From the NCBI GenBank assembly GCA_019639135.1, contig JAHBSL010000007.1, positions 62,001 to 126,000 on the forward strand: a stretch of DNA of 64,000 nucleotides, in the 5' to 3' direction. The stretch comes from Acidobacteriota bacterium. Lineage in GTDB: Bacteria > Acidobacteriota > Blastocatellia > Pyrinomonadales > Pyrinomonadaceae. Numbering within the stretch: the stretch's first letter is position 1; each line of letters starts with the position of its first letter. Positions 52,204 through 62,240 of this stretch are shown piece by piece. The position numbers and the translations under genes are program-made. The notes beneath the pieces were generated by a model. That model was not told the origin of the DNA. It ran no database searches and worked only from the letters and a program-made list of their open reading frames with translations.

Positions 52204-55026
52204 TTAGCTACCAATATAGCAAAATGGTGCCCAAAAGTATGGGTGAAGCCCTCGGGCCAGCATTTCAACCTGTGTACTCTGCAAAGATGCTTGTGCGTTA
52301 TGCGTTCGTTGCATCTCCGAATAAAATCTTCGCATCAGGCCGATGGTGTGGCGGTCGCTGACGTTCCACAGACTCATTATCAGGCCCCTTGCCCCGGCCG
52401 AAAGAAATCCGCGGGCAAGCCCGAGCATCTCGTCGCCGCCGGCTATTTCGCTACGGCCGGTCTCGCAGGCACTCAGCGTAACAAGCTCGGAGTTTAGCCG
52501 CATTTTGGCTACATCGGCCGCGGTCACGCGCCCATCGGCGAGCTGGAGGCTTGAATACATCGGATTATCGGCTCTGAAAAGCCCGTGGCAGGCTACGTGC
52601 AGAAGCCCGGCTGAACCGGCCGCCCGCTTAAAGCTCTCGGTGGTAGCAGCCGGGCCGGTCAACACCTCCCGCGAGTCCAAAATTGCGGCCACCTCGCGAG
52701 CCTCGTCCTCTGCGAACGGGATCGCCTGGTCCGAATGGCCGATGACAGCCGCATTCAGATCTTTTTGTGCCGTTCGCCCGGCGAGCCCGAGCCACATCGA
52801 CGCACTCGGTGCGAGGCAGATGGCGTGACGCTCGATCAGATATTCGCCACCGAACCGCAAAGCCGAAAAAGGCACCCCGAAGAGCGGTCCGGTCGGAATG
52901 ACGATCAGGCTTTTTGCCGAGCGATCTACGCCAAGCGGGCCCATGAGCCGTTCGCCCAGTGAGGCAAGGATCTGGTCCGTCCTCTTCTTTAGAACCGAGG
53001 CCAAGTGGCCCGCGACAGCCGCACCGTGGCGGAATGTCCGGAGCTGTGACTCGAATTGCGAAAGCCAGTTCTCAAGGTCCTTTTTCCGCAGATCGGTCTG
53101 AACGACCCGGAGCTCGGCCTGGTCGAGTACGAAAGCCCCGAATCGGCCCTCCCTTTCAAAGTACTCGACGAGGACCCGGTCACCTCCAAGCCGACCTTGC
53201 AGAGCGGCAACATTTAGCGATGCATTGCCTGATGCCCTCGCGGTTTTCCCTTCTACGGCTTGCGCACGCCGTTCGAGTTTCGCTATCTCGGCCTCAAGCC
53301 GGCGCGCCTTTATCTCAAGCCGGCTTCGCTCGCCGCCCGGTTCACGATCAAGCCTGTGATAGACCGCATTTAATTGCTCGCGTAGGCGTCTCGTAACGCC
53401 CATCTTTGTTGGTTCGCCACTATCGGCCCGTTCGTGAGGCCGCGTTGATTCGACCAATTCACTGAGAGCCCTCGACCGCATCAGTTCATGCCACCGAAAG
53501 GCATTTTCAAGCTCGCCTAGGGTGATGTGGGAAGAGACGAGGTTTGCAAACGGCTGCGTTGTATCCGCGAAAAAAGCAACGCGAAACGCCTCGCCCGGAA
53601 GTTTCCCGCGCATTCGCTCGATCGACCGTGCGGCATCTGTGAAGTATTCGATCGCCCTTTCGGTACGATCTTCAACAAGTGCGGCCTCGCCCAGTGCGTT
53701 TTGTGCAAACGCCAAATATTGCGGACGCGAGCCGCGGTTCGCAGTTTCGGCTATCTCCGCCAGTATCTTCACGGCACGCTTCGGGCGACCGAGAGCGATC
53801 TCGATCTCAGCCGCAAGCCGCCGTGTCAGCAGATGATGATCGAGATTCTCGAAACGTCTCGTCCCATCCTGAATGCGTGCGAGTAACGCCTGCGCACTGT
53901 TAACGTCACCGCGACCGAGTTCCATCAATGCAAGTTTCGCGGCTACCCAGTCTGAGGCTAACTGGTTCCCTTCTGCAGAATAAAGCGAGATAGCTTTTTC
54001 ATATTGCCTCTTTGCCTCCCGCAGGCGCGTTCGCTTTTTCAGGACGTCCGCATACATCGCCCGTGCGGCGGCCTCTTCATGGATCATCTTGTATTTCGCA
54101 AGCCCCGGGCAGACCTTCGCGAACATCTTCTCAGCTTCATCGCTCAGATTAAGCTCGGCATAGATAGCCGCGATCTCATACTCGGCCGTCAGGTATTGGT
54201 GCGGCATACCGAGCCGTTCGAACCGCTCCCGCGAGCTCTCAAAGTAGGCGAGTGCTTCGTCAAAATCACCGCGGAGCCGGCACAGGTTCGCAAGGCTTGC
54301 TTCCACCTCGGCGAGAGTGACATCGCTTTCTGCGATTTGGGCGAGATCGAGCGCTCGGACAAAAGCTCTTTCAGCATCTTTGAACCTGCCAAGATCTGTG
54401 TAGGTAATTCCCAGCCCGTTCTCGGCCATCGCCGCAAGGCGCGGATCTCCGAGCGAATTGAAACGGTCGCGTGCCTTAATCGCAAGACGCTCGGCCTCGT
54501 CGTAGCGTCCAAGGCGGGCGGCGATATTACTGAGATTCAGCTCGACCTTTCCGGCGGTCAGCTCGCTCCCGGCCGCATCGAGCACCTTTAGCGCCCGTTT
54601 GCCGTGCCGGAGAGCTTCGGTATAACGGCCAAGCATCGCGAGCGGTATCAATGCGGCGACTATTGATTCGGCCGAACGAAGCCTGTCGCCGATCGCTGCG
54701 TAAGTTTTCGACGCTGAGAGAAGCGCATCGAGCGAAGTTTCGAGCTGGCCCGATGTTAGCTCGGCAATTCCATGCAGCCAATCGGCGATAGCCCTTGCCT
54801 CGCGGCCTTTGATGCTTTCGAGCATCAACTGCATGACCCGGTCGGCATTCTGTGCACGAATCGGGTCCGAGCGCCAGACCGCGTAACACTCGTCGCGAAG
54901 CGCCCGGGCAAGTTCAATATCAACAAGCGAAGAGTGGTTACGGAGAAGTGCACCAAGCTCGCGCATCCGGCCTGTGGCGGACAGCTTGGATGCAAATTCA
55001 GTGCGGCTTATGCTGCTCATCGGCAA
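52204..55026 (-). CDS. TPR-CHAT protein (caspase-like protease with tetratricopeptide array)
   Basis: The 940-residue product has a long TPR solenoid (about 60-500; repeats such as LGRYDEAERLAIKARDRFNSLGDPRLAAMAENGLG and LGRFKDAERAFVRALDLAQIAE), a coiled-coil-rich middle (about 535-600) and a C-terminal CHAT domain. The caspase-type dyad is intact: His near 811 (SAGLLHVACHGLFRADNP) and Cys near 852 (SELVTLSACETGRSE). There is no signal peptide, so it is cytoplasmic. TPR-CHAT proteases cut protein partners on sensing a trigger, as in type III-E CRISPR and bacterial gasdermin systems. Here it lies between an ECF sigma factor and a subtilase. Confidence 0.9.
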   Translation of the reverse strand: MPMSSISRTEFASKLSATGRMRELGALLRNHSSLVDIELARALRDECYAVWRSDPIRAQNADRVMQLMLESIKGREARAIADWLHGIAELTSGQLETSLDALLSASKTYAAIGDRLRSAESIVAALIPLAMLGRYTEALRHGKRALKVLDAAGSELTAGKVELNLSNIAARLGRYDEAERLAIKARDRFNSLGDPRLAAMAENGLGITYTDLGRFKDAERAFVRALDLAQIAESDVTLAEVEASLANLCRLRGDFDEALAYFESSRERFERLGMPHQYLTAEYEIAAIYAELNLSDEAEKMFAKVCPGLAKYKMIHEEAAARAMYADVLKKRTRLREAKRQYEKAISLYSAEGNQLASDWVAAKLALMELGRGDVNSAQALLARIQDGTRRFENLDHHLLTRRLAAEIEIALGRPKRAVKILAEIAETANRGSRPQYLAFAQNALGEAALVEDRTERAIEYFTDAARSIERMRGKLPGEAFRVAFFADTTQPFANLVSSHITLGELENAFRWHELMRSRALSELVESTRPHERADSGEPTKMGVTRRLREQLNAVYHRLDREPGGERSRLEIKARRLEAEIAKLERRAQAVEGKTARASGNASLNVAALQGRLGGDRVLVEYFEREGRFGAFVLDQAELRVVQTDLRKKDLENWLSQFESQLRTFRHGAAVAGHLASVLKKRTDQILASLGERLMGPLGVDRSAKSLIVIPTGPLFGVPFSALRFGGEYLIERHAICLAPSASMWLGLAGRTAQKDLNAAVIGHSDQAIPFAEDEAREVAAILDSREVLTGPAATTESFKRAAGSAGLLHVACHGLFRADNPMYSSLQLADGRVTAADVAKMRLNSELVTLSACETGRSEIAGGDEMLGLARGFLSAGARGLIMSLWNVSDRHTIGLMRRFYSEMQRTHNAQASLQSTQVEMLARGLHPYFWAPFCYIGS

Positions 55027-55109
55027 ACAATAAAATACAGGAAAACCTTTCGGCTTTCCTGTTTCGAGTTTCGAACCGGAGAATACGCCCCCTTGTTTTT
55101 TACGTAACC

Positions 55110-55589
55110 TTACCCGACCGCGAGCCCTTCTACCGCGAACTCGCCTGCCTCTGTTCGGACCACCAGGTCATAGCTTCCTTTCGCGACCCTATCGAATGTG
55201 AACGCGCCGAGCCCGGACAGGCCACACTCGCGACGGTTGCCATCCGAAGACAGAACGGCCACCGCGCCTTCCTGAAACTCACCAAGAAACTGGCCTTTTA
55301 TCTCGAACGACTTTCCTTTTGGAGTGATCTCGACCTCAACCGCCGCATTGCCCGCCTCAAAGAGAAGCTGACGTGCTTTCCCTGCCGCCGCCGAGCGTTC
55401 CCCAAAAGCCGGCCGTCCCGGAGAAAGCTCAGAGACCAGCACTGCGATCCAACGGCGAAGTGTGCTCGGCTCGGCTGCCCGTACGGCAAATAGATTCTTC
55501 GCCCAGCGGACCGAGTCCTGCGGCGCATCAATAGAATCGTCCCGCTCCATCAGCGAAATTATCTTTTCCAATCGTTCCTGCGAATTCAT
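55110..55589 (-). CDS. Small protein with helical N-terminus and beta-sandwich-like C-terminus, sigma/CHAT-associated
   Basis: ATG 55589 is preferred for spacing to GAG and gives 159 residues. The N-terminal half is helical (MNSQERLEKIISLMERDDSI...). The C-terminal half looks like a small beta-sandwich of the carboxypeptidase-regulatory type (KGKSFEIKGQFLGEFQEGAVAVLSSDG...GSYDLVVRTEAGEFAVEGLAVG). There is no signal peptide. I cannot name a family. Lying between the sigma factor and the CHAT gene, it could be a sigma-regulating or CHAT-partner protein. Confidence 0.7.
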   Translation of the reverse strand: MNSQERLEKIISLMERDDSIDAPQDSVRWAKNLFAVRAAEPSTLRRWIAVLVSELSPGRPAFGERSAAAGKARQLLFEAGNAAVEVEITPKGKSFEIKGQFLGEFQEGAVAVLSSDGNRRECGLSGLGAFTFDRVAKGSYDLVVRTEAGEFAVEGLAVG

Positions 55590-55664
55590 TTTCTCGGGTC
55601 CTCGCATCCCTGTCGCCCTTACAGTGCTCGTTCCGGGCGGAAAAAGACATCTGTCCGCATTGGC

Positions 55665-56270
55665 CTACCGCAATAATTTCTCGAGCTTCTTAAGGCACCG
55701 TGCACGCAGCGGGCTGATGCTCGTCTCTCCGACGCCGATCTCGCCGGCGACCTCGGCATAACTTGCGGCATTGCTGCGAAGATAGATCATCGAGACGATC
55801 TTCCGGCACCGCTCGTCGAGCTTTGCAACGGCCATCCTGATCAAATGCTGCTGTTCGAGTTCGATCAGCATTTCATCCGCTGCGGGCGAATCATCGGCGA
55901 TCGACGCCATCATCTCGGAGTGCTCCTCGCCTTCGCCCGCCTCAGCTTCCGGCTTGCGGCCGCGAACGACCGCCCAAGTTTTGAACTTCGCCGTCGTCAC
56001 AAGCCACGAGCGAAGCCGGTCCGGCTGCTCGATCTCATCGAGCTTCTGCACCAGAGTAACGAAGACCTCCTGAAAGACATCCGTCGCTTCGTCCTCGGAA
56101 AGGCCGGCCCGCCGCGGGATAGCAAATATCAATCGCTGATAGCGCTCGACAAGTTCATCCCACGCGGCCTGTTCGCCTTTGCGGCACCGCATGACGAGGC
56201 GAGCATCCTCACTCGCGAATTGTGAGTCGCTGATCAAGGGCCGTGAACTTTCGCTTTTTTGATCCGGCAT
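55665..56270 (-). CDS. ECF-type RNA polymerase sigma factor
   Basis: The 201-residue product has region 2 (DELVERYQRLIFAIPRRAGLSEDEATDVFQEVFVTLVQKLDEI and PDRLRSWLVTTAKFKTWAVVRGRK) and region 4 (LDERCRKIVSMIYLRSNAASYAEVAGEIGVGETSISPLRARCLKKLEKLL) of extracytoplasmic-function sigma factors. It is the first gene of the sigma/159-residue protein/CHAT/subtilase block, with gaps of 75-86 bases between genes. No membrane anti-sigma factor is encoded here. Proteolytic control by the CHAT protein is a hypothesis. Confidence 0.9.
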   Translation of the reverse strand: MPDQKSESSRPLISDSQFASEDARLVMRCRKGEQAAWDELVERYQRLIFAIPRRAGLSEDEATDVFQEVFVTLVQKLDEIEQPDRLRSWLVTTAKFKTWAVVRGRKPEAEAGEGEEHSEMMASIADDSPAADEMLIELEQQHLIRMAVAKLDERCRKIVSMIYLRSNAASYAEVAGEIGVGETSISPLRARCLKKLEKLLR

Positions 56271-56366
56271 TGCAGGCTTCTAAAGATTTCTAGCACGCGA
56301 CCGGCGAAACTCAAAACACATGAGCAGCCAAGAAACGGCCGCCGGGTCCGATGATCCCGTCGCGGT

Positions 56367-56396
56367 GTGATAAACGTTCGTTGTTGATGCTATAAT
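56367..56396 (+). promoter_or_regulatory. Putative sigma-70 promoter of murA
   Basis: A perfect TATAAT (56391-56396) is preceded by GTGATA (56367-56372) with an 18-base spacer, four of six matches to TTGACA. It points to murA with a roughly 28-base leader. The divergent sigma-factor gene starts at 56270 on the other side. Confidence 0.6.
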
Positions 56397-56430
56397 CTCG
56401 CCTTACGCCAACAAAGGCGGACTTTTTATT

Positions 56431-57723
56431 ATGGACAAGTTTTTGATCCGTGGCGGCAGACCATTGAGCGGTACGGTTAAGATCAGCGGCGCCAAGAACT
56501 CGGCACTTCCTTGCCTGGCGGCCACGCTCCTTACGCCGGAGACAGTAACGCTTAGGAACATTCCCTATGTCAAGGACCTGATCACGCAGCGACGGCTGCT
56601 TGAGGACCTAGGGGCGACGGTTTTGACGCCCGAGCTTCGGACGCACGTTGTCAATGCAAAGAATGTGGATACGTTCGAGGCTCCTTATGAACTGGTACGG
56701 ACGATGCGTGCTAGCGTGCTCGCACTCGGTCCGCTGCTTGCTCGCTTCGGCAAGGCGAAGGTGAGTTTGCCCGGCGGGTGCGCCATCGGCACGCGTCCGA
56801 TCGATCTTCACCTGCGGGCGTTTGAGGCCTTGGGTGCAAACGTCTCGCTCGAATCCGGCGACGTTGTTGCGACCGCCCCGAAAGGAAGGCTCGTTGGTGC
56901 CGAGATCGCCTTCGAAAAGGTCACCGTGACCGGAACAGAGAACGTGATGATGGCCGCTTCGCTTGCGGAGGGAACGACGGTCATCCGCAACGCCGCACGC
57001 GAACCTGAGATCGAAGATCTGGCCGATCTGCTCAATAAGATGGGAGCAAAGATCACCGGGGCCGGCACGGAGACGATGACGATCGAGGGCGTTGAGGCAC
57101 TCGACGGTGCCGAGCACGACATCATCGCCGACCGGATCGAGACCGGCACCTTCATCGTCGCGGCGGCGATCACCGGCGGCGAGCTTGAGATCGTCGATTG
57201 CCGGCCCGACCATCTGACCGCCGTCATCGCGAAGCTTCGCGAAGTCGGTGTGATCATCGAGGAGACCTCTCCGACCTCGCTCCACGTTCAGCTTGGGCTG
57301 GCACCGCTCTCTGCCCGCGATGTAACGACCGAGCCGCACCCGGACTTCCCGACCGATATGCAGGCCCAGTATATGGCCCTGATGACGCAGGCCGAAGGAG
57401 TTTCTCATATCACGGAAACGATCTTCGAGAACCGCTTCATGCATGCCTCGGAGCTTGTTCGGATGGGTGCCGATATCCACATCACCGGCAATACCGCGAC
57501 TGTCCGCGGCAAGACGAAGCTCAATGGTGCGCCCGTGATCGCATCCGACCTCAGGGCTTCGGCGTCGCTCGTGCTTGCCGGGCTATGTGCCGAGGGCGAG
57601 ACGCTGATCCAGCGGGTTTACCACATCGACCGCGGATACGAGACCATTGTTCGAAAGCTCAAGGCGGTAGGTGCCGACATCGAACGGATCAAGGACGAAC
57701 AGGCGTTCAACGCGGACGTTTAG
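56431..57723 (+). CDS. murA: UDP-N-acetylglucosamine 1-carboxyvinyltransferase
   Basis: The 430-residue product has the MurA pattern: [34 protein letters not shown] with the conserved Lys-Asn (KNSALP), and the catalytic Cys near 116 in [18 protein letters not shown], the residue alkylated by fosfomycin. The enzyme transfers enolpyruvate from PEP to UDP-GlcNAc, the first committed step of peptidoglycan synthesis. Length is normal. It is followed on the same strand by HIT and TPR genes. Confidence 0.97.
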   Translation: MDKFLIRGGRPLSGTVKISGAKNSALPCLAATLLTPETVTLRNIPYVKDLITQRRLLEDLGATVLTPELRTHVVNAKNVDTFEAPYELVRTMRASVLALGPLLARFGKAKVSLPGGCAIGTRPIDLHLRAFEALGANVSLESGDVVATAPKGRLVGAEIAFEKVTVTGTENVMMAASLAEGTTVIRNAAREPEIEDLADLLNKMGAKITGAGTETMTIEGVEALDGAEHDIIADRIETGTFIVAAAITGGELEIVDCRPDHLTAVIAKLREVGVIIEETSPTSLHVQLGLAPLSARDVTTEPHPDFPTDMQAQYMALMTQAEGVSHITETIFENRFMHASELVRMGADIHITGNTATVRGKTKLNGAPVIASDLRASASLVLAGLCAEGETLIQRVYHIDRGYETIVRKLKAVGADIERIKDEQAFNADV

Positions 57724-57774
57724 CCGCTCGCCCGGCGTTTTATCAAGTGCCGCCCGTTGTGCTTAAATATAGAA

Positions 57775-58128
57775 ATGGTGACGCAGCCTGACTGCCTTTT
57801 CTGCAAGATAATTGCCGGCGAGATCCCGTCGGCAAAGGTCTATGAAGATGACCAGTGCTTTGCCTTCAACGACATCACGCCGCAGGCCCCGACGCATATC
57901 CTGATCGTACCGCGGCAGCATATCGATTCGCTCGATAAGGCGGAAGGTATGGATCGCGACGTGCTTGGGAATCTGCTGCTGGCGGCGGCGGAGATCGCCC
58001 GCGAAAAGGGCTTTGCCGATGCGGGCTATCGGGTCGTGATTAATACGAATTCTGACGGCGGGCAGACGGTTTTTCATCTTCACGTGCATCTTTTGGCGGG
58101 CCGTCCGTTCGTTTTTCCGCCGGGGTAG
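57775..58128 (+). CDS. HIT-family (histidine triad) nucleotide-binding protein
   Basis: ATG 57775 starts MVTQPDCLFCKIIAGEIPSAKVYEDDQCFAF, the typical HinT N-terminus with the two Cys. The C-terminus has GQTVFHLHVHLLAGRPF near residue 101, the HxHxHxx histidine triad that carries the nucleotidyl intermediate. Members hydrolyse AMP-lysine or phosphoramidates. At 117 residues the length is exactly right. It lies 51 bases after murA and 4 bases before the TPR lipoprotein gene. Confidence 0.95.
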   Translation: MVTQPDCLFCKIIAGEIPSAKVYEDDQCFAFNDITPQAPTHILIVPRQHIDSLDKAEGMDRDVLGNLLLAAAEIAREKGFADAGYRVVINTNSDGGQTVFHLHVHLLAGRPFVFPPG

Positions 58129-58132
58129 TTTT

Positions 58133-59008
58133 ATGTTCAAGGTCTTGGCTTTAGTGGTTCTATTTGCAGCGGCTGCATTCTTTGCGGCCTGTTCTGGCGC
58201 CGAGCCGACAGCAGAAAATGCGAACATCGCCACCGAACCGACACCGCTTGCTAACGCCGCCGATTATACCGACGCCAACCTCGCCCTCGCCGATGGTGTA
58301 CGCTTGCTTGAGAATGGCGAAACGGAGCGGGCGATAGAGATACTGAACCGTGCGGTCGAGATCAATCCCGAACTCGCCGAGGCCTATTTCAGGCTCGGCA
58401 TCGCCCACTCGCTGATCGAGTTTCGCGACCAACTTGCCGCAGAGGATCGCGTCGAGCCCACCGAAACTCCGGCAAACAGCAAAGAAAAGCCCGCAAAACC
58501 GCAGTCCGTTCTGGCATTCGAAAAAGCGGTCGAGGCTTACAAGAAACTCATCGACGCCAACGCCGAGGACCACAACGCCTATTACAACCTCGGCCGGTCC
58601 TACAATAAGCTAAATGAGGACGAGGACGCGGCGAGGGCATTGCGGCAAGCGGTAAAGCTCAATCCGGATGACACGGAATACCAACGGGAACTCGGAGCCG
58701 TTCTCATCAAGCTGGCTAAATATTCCGAAGCGGTCGGAGTGCTCAGAAAATCGGTCGAGCTTGACGCCGACAACATAGAAGCACTCGAACTGCTCGAAAA
58801 GGCCGAGGCCGGTCAGAAGCGGGTCAGCTTCACCGTGATGCCCGGCGACGACAGGCGAAACGCAAATTCGAACGCAAACGCTACCGCGAATACCAAACCT
58901 GACGGCGACACCAAACCGCCCGCGAACACCGTGAAACCGCCCGAGCCGCGGCCGACTCGACCGCAGCAAACGCCGCCGTCTGCGGCAAATCGACCCAGAT
59001 CGAACTAG
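58133..59008 (+). CDS. TPR-containing lipoprotein
   Basis: The 291-residue product has a lipoprotein signal (LVVLFAAAAFFAACSG, lipobox AAC). TPR units are visible: DGVRLLENGETERAIEILNRAVEINPELAEAYFRLGIAHSL and AYYNLGRSYNKLNEDEDAARALRQAVKLNPDD. A Pro/Asn-rich C-terminal tail (NANSNANATANTKPDGD...TRPQQTPPS) follows. It is probably a membrane-anchored scaffold. Its precise partner is unknown; it starts 4 bases after the HIT gene. Confidence 0.82.
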   Translation: MFKVLALVVLFAAAAFFAACSGAEPTAENANIATEPTPLANAADYTDANLALADGVRLLENGETERAIEILNRAVEINPELAEAYFRLGIAHSLIEFRDQLAAEDRVEPTETPANSKEKPAKPQSVLAFEKAVEAYKKLIDANAEDHNAYYNLGRSYNKLNEDEDAARALRQAVKLNPDDTEYQRELGAVLIKLAKYSEAVGVLRKSVELDADNIEALELLEKAEAGQKRVSFTVMPGDDRRNANSNANATANTKPDGDTKPPANTVKPPEPRPTRPQQTPPSAANRPRSN

Positions 59009-59023
59009 CAAGTGTAGCCCAGC

Positions 59024-59078
59024 GACACACTTAGTAATGGTGTGTCAACTTGACATCGCCAGCCCGCCGTCGCAAATT
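59024..59078 (+). promoter_or_regulatory. Promoter region with two overlapping palindromes before the sigma-54 activator
   Basis: GACACAC (59024-59030) pairs with GTGTGTC (59040-59046). Overlapping it is the 13-bp palindrome TGTCAACTTGACA (59043-59055), which includes a perfect -35 TTGACA (59050-59055). CAAATT, 17 bases further (59073-59078), is a weak -10. The nested repeats could be an operator for the regulator encoded downstream. Confidence 0.45.
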
Positions 59079-59095
59079 ACGGGTTAGGCTTCACT

Positions 59096-61213
59096 ATGGC
59101 TTTGACCCGCATCGAACTCGACGAACCGCGAGCACTTTCGCTCGAACGCAAGATACAAATGCACGAGGCCCGCGAGGGCATCATCGAACGGCTTGCCCGC
59201 GACCTGCCGGAGAGCATCGACCTCGAACGCTTTCTGAACGTCGTCGTTTCTGAGATCGGGCGAATGCTCGAGGCCGACCGCTGCGACGTCCTCCAGCTTG
59301 TCGATGAAAAAGAGCTAAAGATCAGCCACGAATGGCGGCGGGATGCAAAGATCCCTTCGAGCAAGGGGACGGTAATCCCGGTCGATGCCAAGCGGCTCGT
59401 TACGCAATTTGATATCTCAAAACCGATCCGGATAAACGACACGGCAGAGACGAAGGACGCGACGCTCAAGTTCTTCGCAAAGGCGCTTGAGACGCGTTCG
59501 CTGCTAATAATCCCGATCAGGCTGAGCGGCGAGGTCATCGGCCTGCTTGGGCTCCACGATACGCGGCAACCGCGGGTCTGGCTCGATGAGGAAGTGCAGT
59601 TTCTCGAATCTATCGCCCAGCAGCTCGCCATCGGCTATCAATACACCCGGCTTTACGTCACGCAGGAGCAGGAAACGCGGCGGACGAACGCACTGCTCGA
59701 GATAGCCAACACGCTCAACTCGCATTCTGATTTCAACGAGGTTTCCGACCGCGCGCTTGAGCGGGCTATCAGCCTTGTCGGAGCCGATTACGGCGCTCTC
59801 GGGGTTATCGACAACGCCGGCGAACGCATCTCGCTGCAATCCTTCAAAACCGCCGAGGGTATCACTCCCGGCAAGCTGCTGAAGATGGTCGAATCGCACG
59901 GCCGCTCGCTTCGCATCGACACCTTTCCGGCGGTCGCCGACCTGATCCGCGACGGGAAAACGAAGTCGCTGACCGATTCGCAGCTTCCGCTTCCGATCAA
60001 GATAATTTTCAACCGGACGCTCGGCGGCAAGGCGGCGTTGCTTACTCCGGTTCGCGTCGGCGGGGCGACCTATGGGCTGCTCGGCTTCGTCTGGGGCGAG
60101 GTGACGTCGTTCGAGAAGCACGATGTCGCCTTGGTCGAGGGCATCGCCGACCAGATCGGCACCGCGCTCGAACGCGACCAACTTTCGGCCGAGGTGATGC
60201 GGCTCAAGGCCGAACTCCATCAGCGGCAGAGCGAAATAATCGGCCAGGCACCCTCGATCCGGCGTGCCATCGAGCTCGCTCTCAACGTCGCCGATGCCAA
60301 CGCGACCGTGCTGATCGAAGGCGAAAGCGGCACGGGCAAGGAACTGCTCGCCAACCTGATCCATTTCAATTCCGGCCGCGAGGGCGGGCCATATGTGAAG
60401 ATCAACTGCGGTGCGATCCCGGAGACGCTGCTTGAATCGGAGCTCTTCGGCCACGAGAAAGGAGCCTTTACCGATGCCCGAAGCGACCGCCGCGGCCGGT
60501 TTGAAGAAGCCGATGGCGGAACGCTTTTCCTCGATGAGATCGGCGAGATGCCGATGCAGGCACAGGTGAAGCTGCTCCGCGTTTTGCAGGACGGCGAGCT
60601 GACCCGCGTCGGTGGAAACAAGGTGATCAAGACCGATGTTCGCGTCGTAGCCGCGACCAACATTGACCTCGAACGGGCGGCCGAAGAAGGCCGTTTCCGC
60701 CGCGACCTTTTCTACAGGCTCTCGGTATTTCCGATCAAGCTGCCGCCGCTCCGCGAACGGGTCGAGGACATCCACCCGCTCGTCTTTCATTTTCTCGAAC
60801 GGGCGAAGGAGAAGACCGGCCGCCACATCAACGGCATCTCGAAAGAGGCTCTTCGCGCGCTCGTCGCGTACGATTGGCCGGGCAACGTCCGCGAACTTGA
60901 GAACGCCATCGAGCGTGCGGTGATCATCGCCTCCGGGCGGCAGATCGAACTCGACGACCTGCCCGAAGCCATCGGCCGGACCGCCGACGACACCGAGGCC
61001 GTAAACCGCCACGAACGCGCCGTCGCCGCCGCCGACGGAAACGCGAAAGGTATCTTCATCGCCCTGCCCGCCTCAATGGAACAGATCGAACGCCGGGCGA
61101 TCGAAGCCACGCTCGAATATACCGAAGGCGACAAATCCCGCGCCGCCCGCCTCCTCGACATCGGCCGCAAAACCCTCTACCGAAAGCTCGACCAATACGA
61201 AACCGAAGAATGA
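59096..61213 (+). CDS. Sigma-54-dependent transcriptional activator (GAF-GAF-AAA+-Fis HTH)
   Basis: The 705-residue product has two GAF domains (about 30-190 and 205-365) as sensors. The AAA+ domain follows (from about 385): Walker [16 protein letters not shown] near 407, [14 protein letters not shown] with the sigma-54-contacting GAFTDA near 458, Walker [18 protein letters not shown] and the arginine-finger region [17 protein letters not shown]-terminal Fis-type helix-turn-helix is at about 660-705 ([33 protein letters not shown]). It remodels sigma-54 polymerase at -24/-12 promoters. The signal sensed by the GAF domains is unknown, and no receiver domain is present. Confidence 0.95.
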   Translation: MALTRIELDEPRALSLERKIQMHEAREGIIERLARDLPESIDLERFLNVVVSEIGRMLEADRCDVLQLVDEKELKISHEWRRDAKIPSSKGTVIPVDAKRLVTQFDISKPIRINDTAETKDATLKFFAKALETRSLLIIPIRLSGEVIGLLGLHDTRQPRVWLDEEVQFLESIAQQLAIGYQYTRLYVTQEQETRRTNALLEIANTLNSHSDFNEVSDRALERAISLVGADYGALGVIDNAGERISLQSFKTAEGITPGKLLKMVESHGRSLRIDTFPAVADLIRDGKTKSLTDSQLPLPIKIIFNRTLGGKAALLTPVRVGGATYGLLGFVWGEVTSFEKHDVALVEGIADQIGTALERDQLSAEVMRLKAELHQRQSEIIGQAPSIRRAIELALNVADANATVLIEGESGTGKELLANLIHFNSGREGGPYVKINCGAIPETLLESELFGHEKGAFTDARSDRRGRFEEADGGTLFLDEIGEMPMQAQVKLLRVLQDGELTRVGGNKVIKTDVRVVAATNIDLERAAEEGRFRRDLFYRLSVFPIKLPPLRERVEDIHPLVFHFLERAKEKTGRHINGISKEALRALVAYDWPGNVRELENAIERAVIIASGRQIELDDLPEAIGRTADDTEAVNRHERAVAAADGNAKGIFIALPASMEQIERRAIEATLEYTEGDKSRAARLLDIGRKTLYRKLDQYETEE

Positions 61214-61411
61214 TCGGTGTTTATGCAGAAGCCTGCACGTAAGTAAGGGCGATTCATCCAATTGCAGAATGCGGAAGGTGGAATCTAGAGCCCGCTCTGT
61301 CAGGCCTCTTGACACCGCTGTTACACTGAATTAAACAGACCAATATCGCCCAAATCTCGAGCAACCTTGAAGTTTCGACGGGCGAGAAAGATGATTCAAA
61401 AAAAAGAAGAA

Positions 61412-62179
61412 ATGAAACATCAAAAGAGTAAATTTCACACGAGGTTTTGTGTCTTGCTGCTTTTCGTTTCGTTCGCGGCTCTCACGAATGGCGTTCTCGG
61501 GCAGAACGCGACCGACAAATCTTCGGTACCTGCACCTAGCGAGGAGAAGTTTGAACCGGGCGGCGACTTTGCAGTCGTCAACTGGTATGACAGCGGGTGC
61601 CCTGTTGGTAACTATAAGTTCGAATCTGGCGTCGATTGCGAAGAAAGTCCCAGATGGAACCATACGCAACAACTTCATTTGCTTTACGATCGCAATGGCA
61701 AGATTTGGAACGAGATCTCCCGCAATCCACAGAACCCCAAGCACCCAAGTTTAGCAAAGAAAGAAGGATTCAAGCCGGTCGGGATGTTTCTTGGCGAATG
61801 GGGGCGTGTCGTCCTCAGACTTGTTGCCGTATCCGAACATTGGTACGAAGTTGAGGTTAATTATAAGACGAGGGAAACGATATATGCCCCACGTTTTGGC
61901 GAGATGTGGCGGGCGGTTTCATGGTGCTTGGTGCTTCAAAAACACGAAATGATAGTCGATAACCCGGAAGTAAAGTTCCTGGACGCAATCGACGGTAAGC
62001 CAGTAGCAGAATTCGATGGTCAGTCGGAACTGGAATTGTCGGTTGATGTAATTGAAGGAGATTGGGCGAGGGTGATGCTCAGGCGTGATGAGAAATTGCT
62101 TTATGGTTGGGTTCGCTGGCGAGACGGCCGGAAGTTTCTCGTGAAATTTAGTCTCGGCACTGAGCTTTATTCAGGTTAA
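61412..62179 (+). CDS. Secreted protein of unknown function with SH3-like C-terminus
   Basis: I use ATG 61412 (MKHQKSKFHTRFCVLLLFVSFAALTNGVLG, a normal signal peptide), although ATG 61391 or the TTG further up are possible. The 255-residue product has a central beta-rich region and a C-terminal segment (SELELSVDVIEGDWARVMLRRDEKLLYGWVRWRDGRKFLVKFSLG) reminiscent of bacterial SH3 domains. Two Cys (SGCPVGNYKFESGVDCEES) may bond. The gene is A+T-richer than its neighbours, suggesting acquisition. I do not recognise a family. Confidence 0.65.
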   Translation: MKHQKSKFHTRFCVLLLFVSFAALTNGVLGQNATDKSSVPAPSEEKFEPGGDFAVVNWYDSGCPVGNYKFESGVDCEESPRWNHTQQLHLLYDRNGKIWNEISRNPQNPKHPSLAKKEGFKPVGMFLGEWGRVVLRLVAVSEHWYEVEVNYKTRETIYAPRFGEMWRAVSWCLVLQKHEMIVDNPEVKFLDAIDGKPVAEFDGQSELELSVDVIEGDWARVMLRRDEKLLYGWVRWRDGRKFLVKFSLGTELYSG

Positions 62180-62240
62180 TTGTGGCACACTTGGGTCGAA
62201 AAGCCTTGCCATTGTTATGGTCATTTGGTAATTTGCAATC

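Noticed and set aside
56406..56427. CGCC-AACAAA-GGCG hairpin followed by TTTTT before murA, as an attenuator
   Set aside because: The stem is only four base pairs and no leader peptide or alternative structure is visible; GGCGGA there more likely serves ribosome binding.
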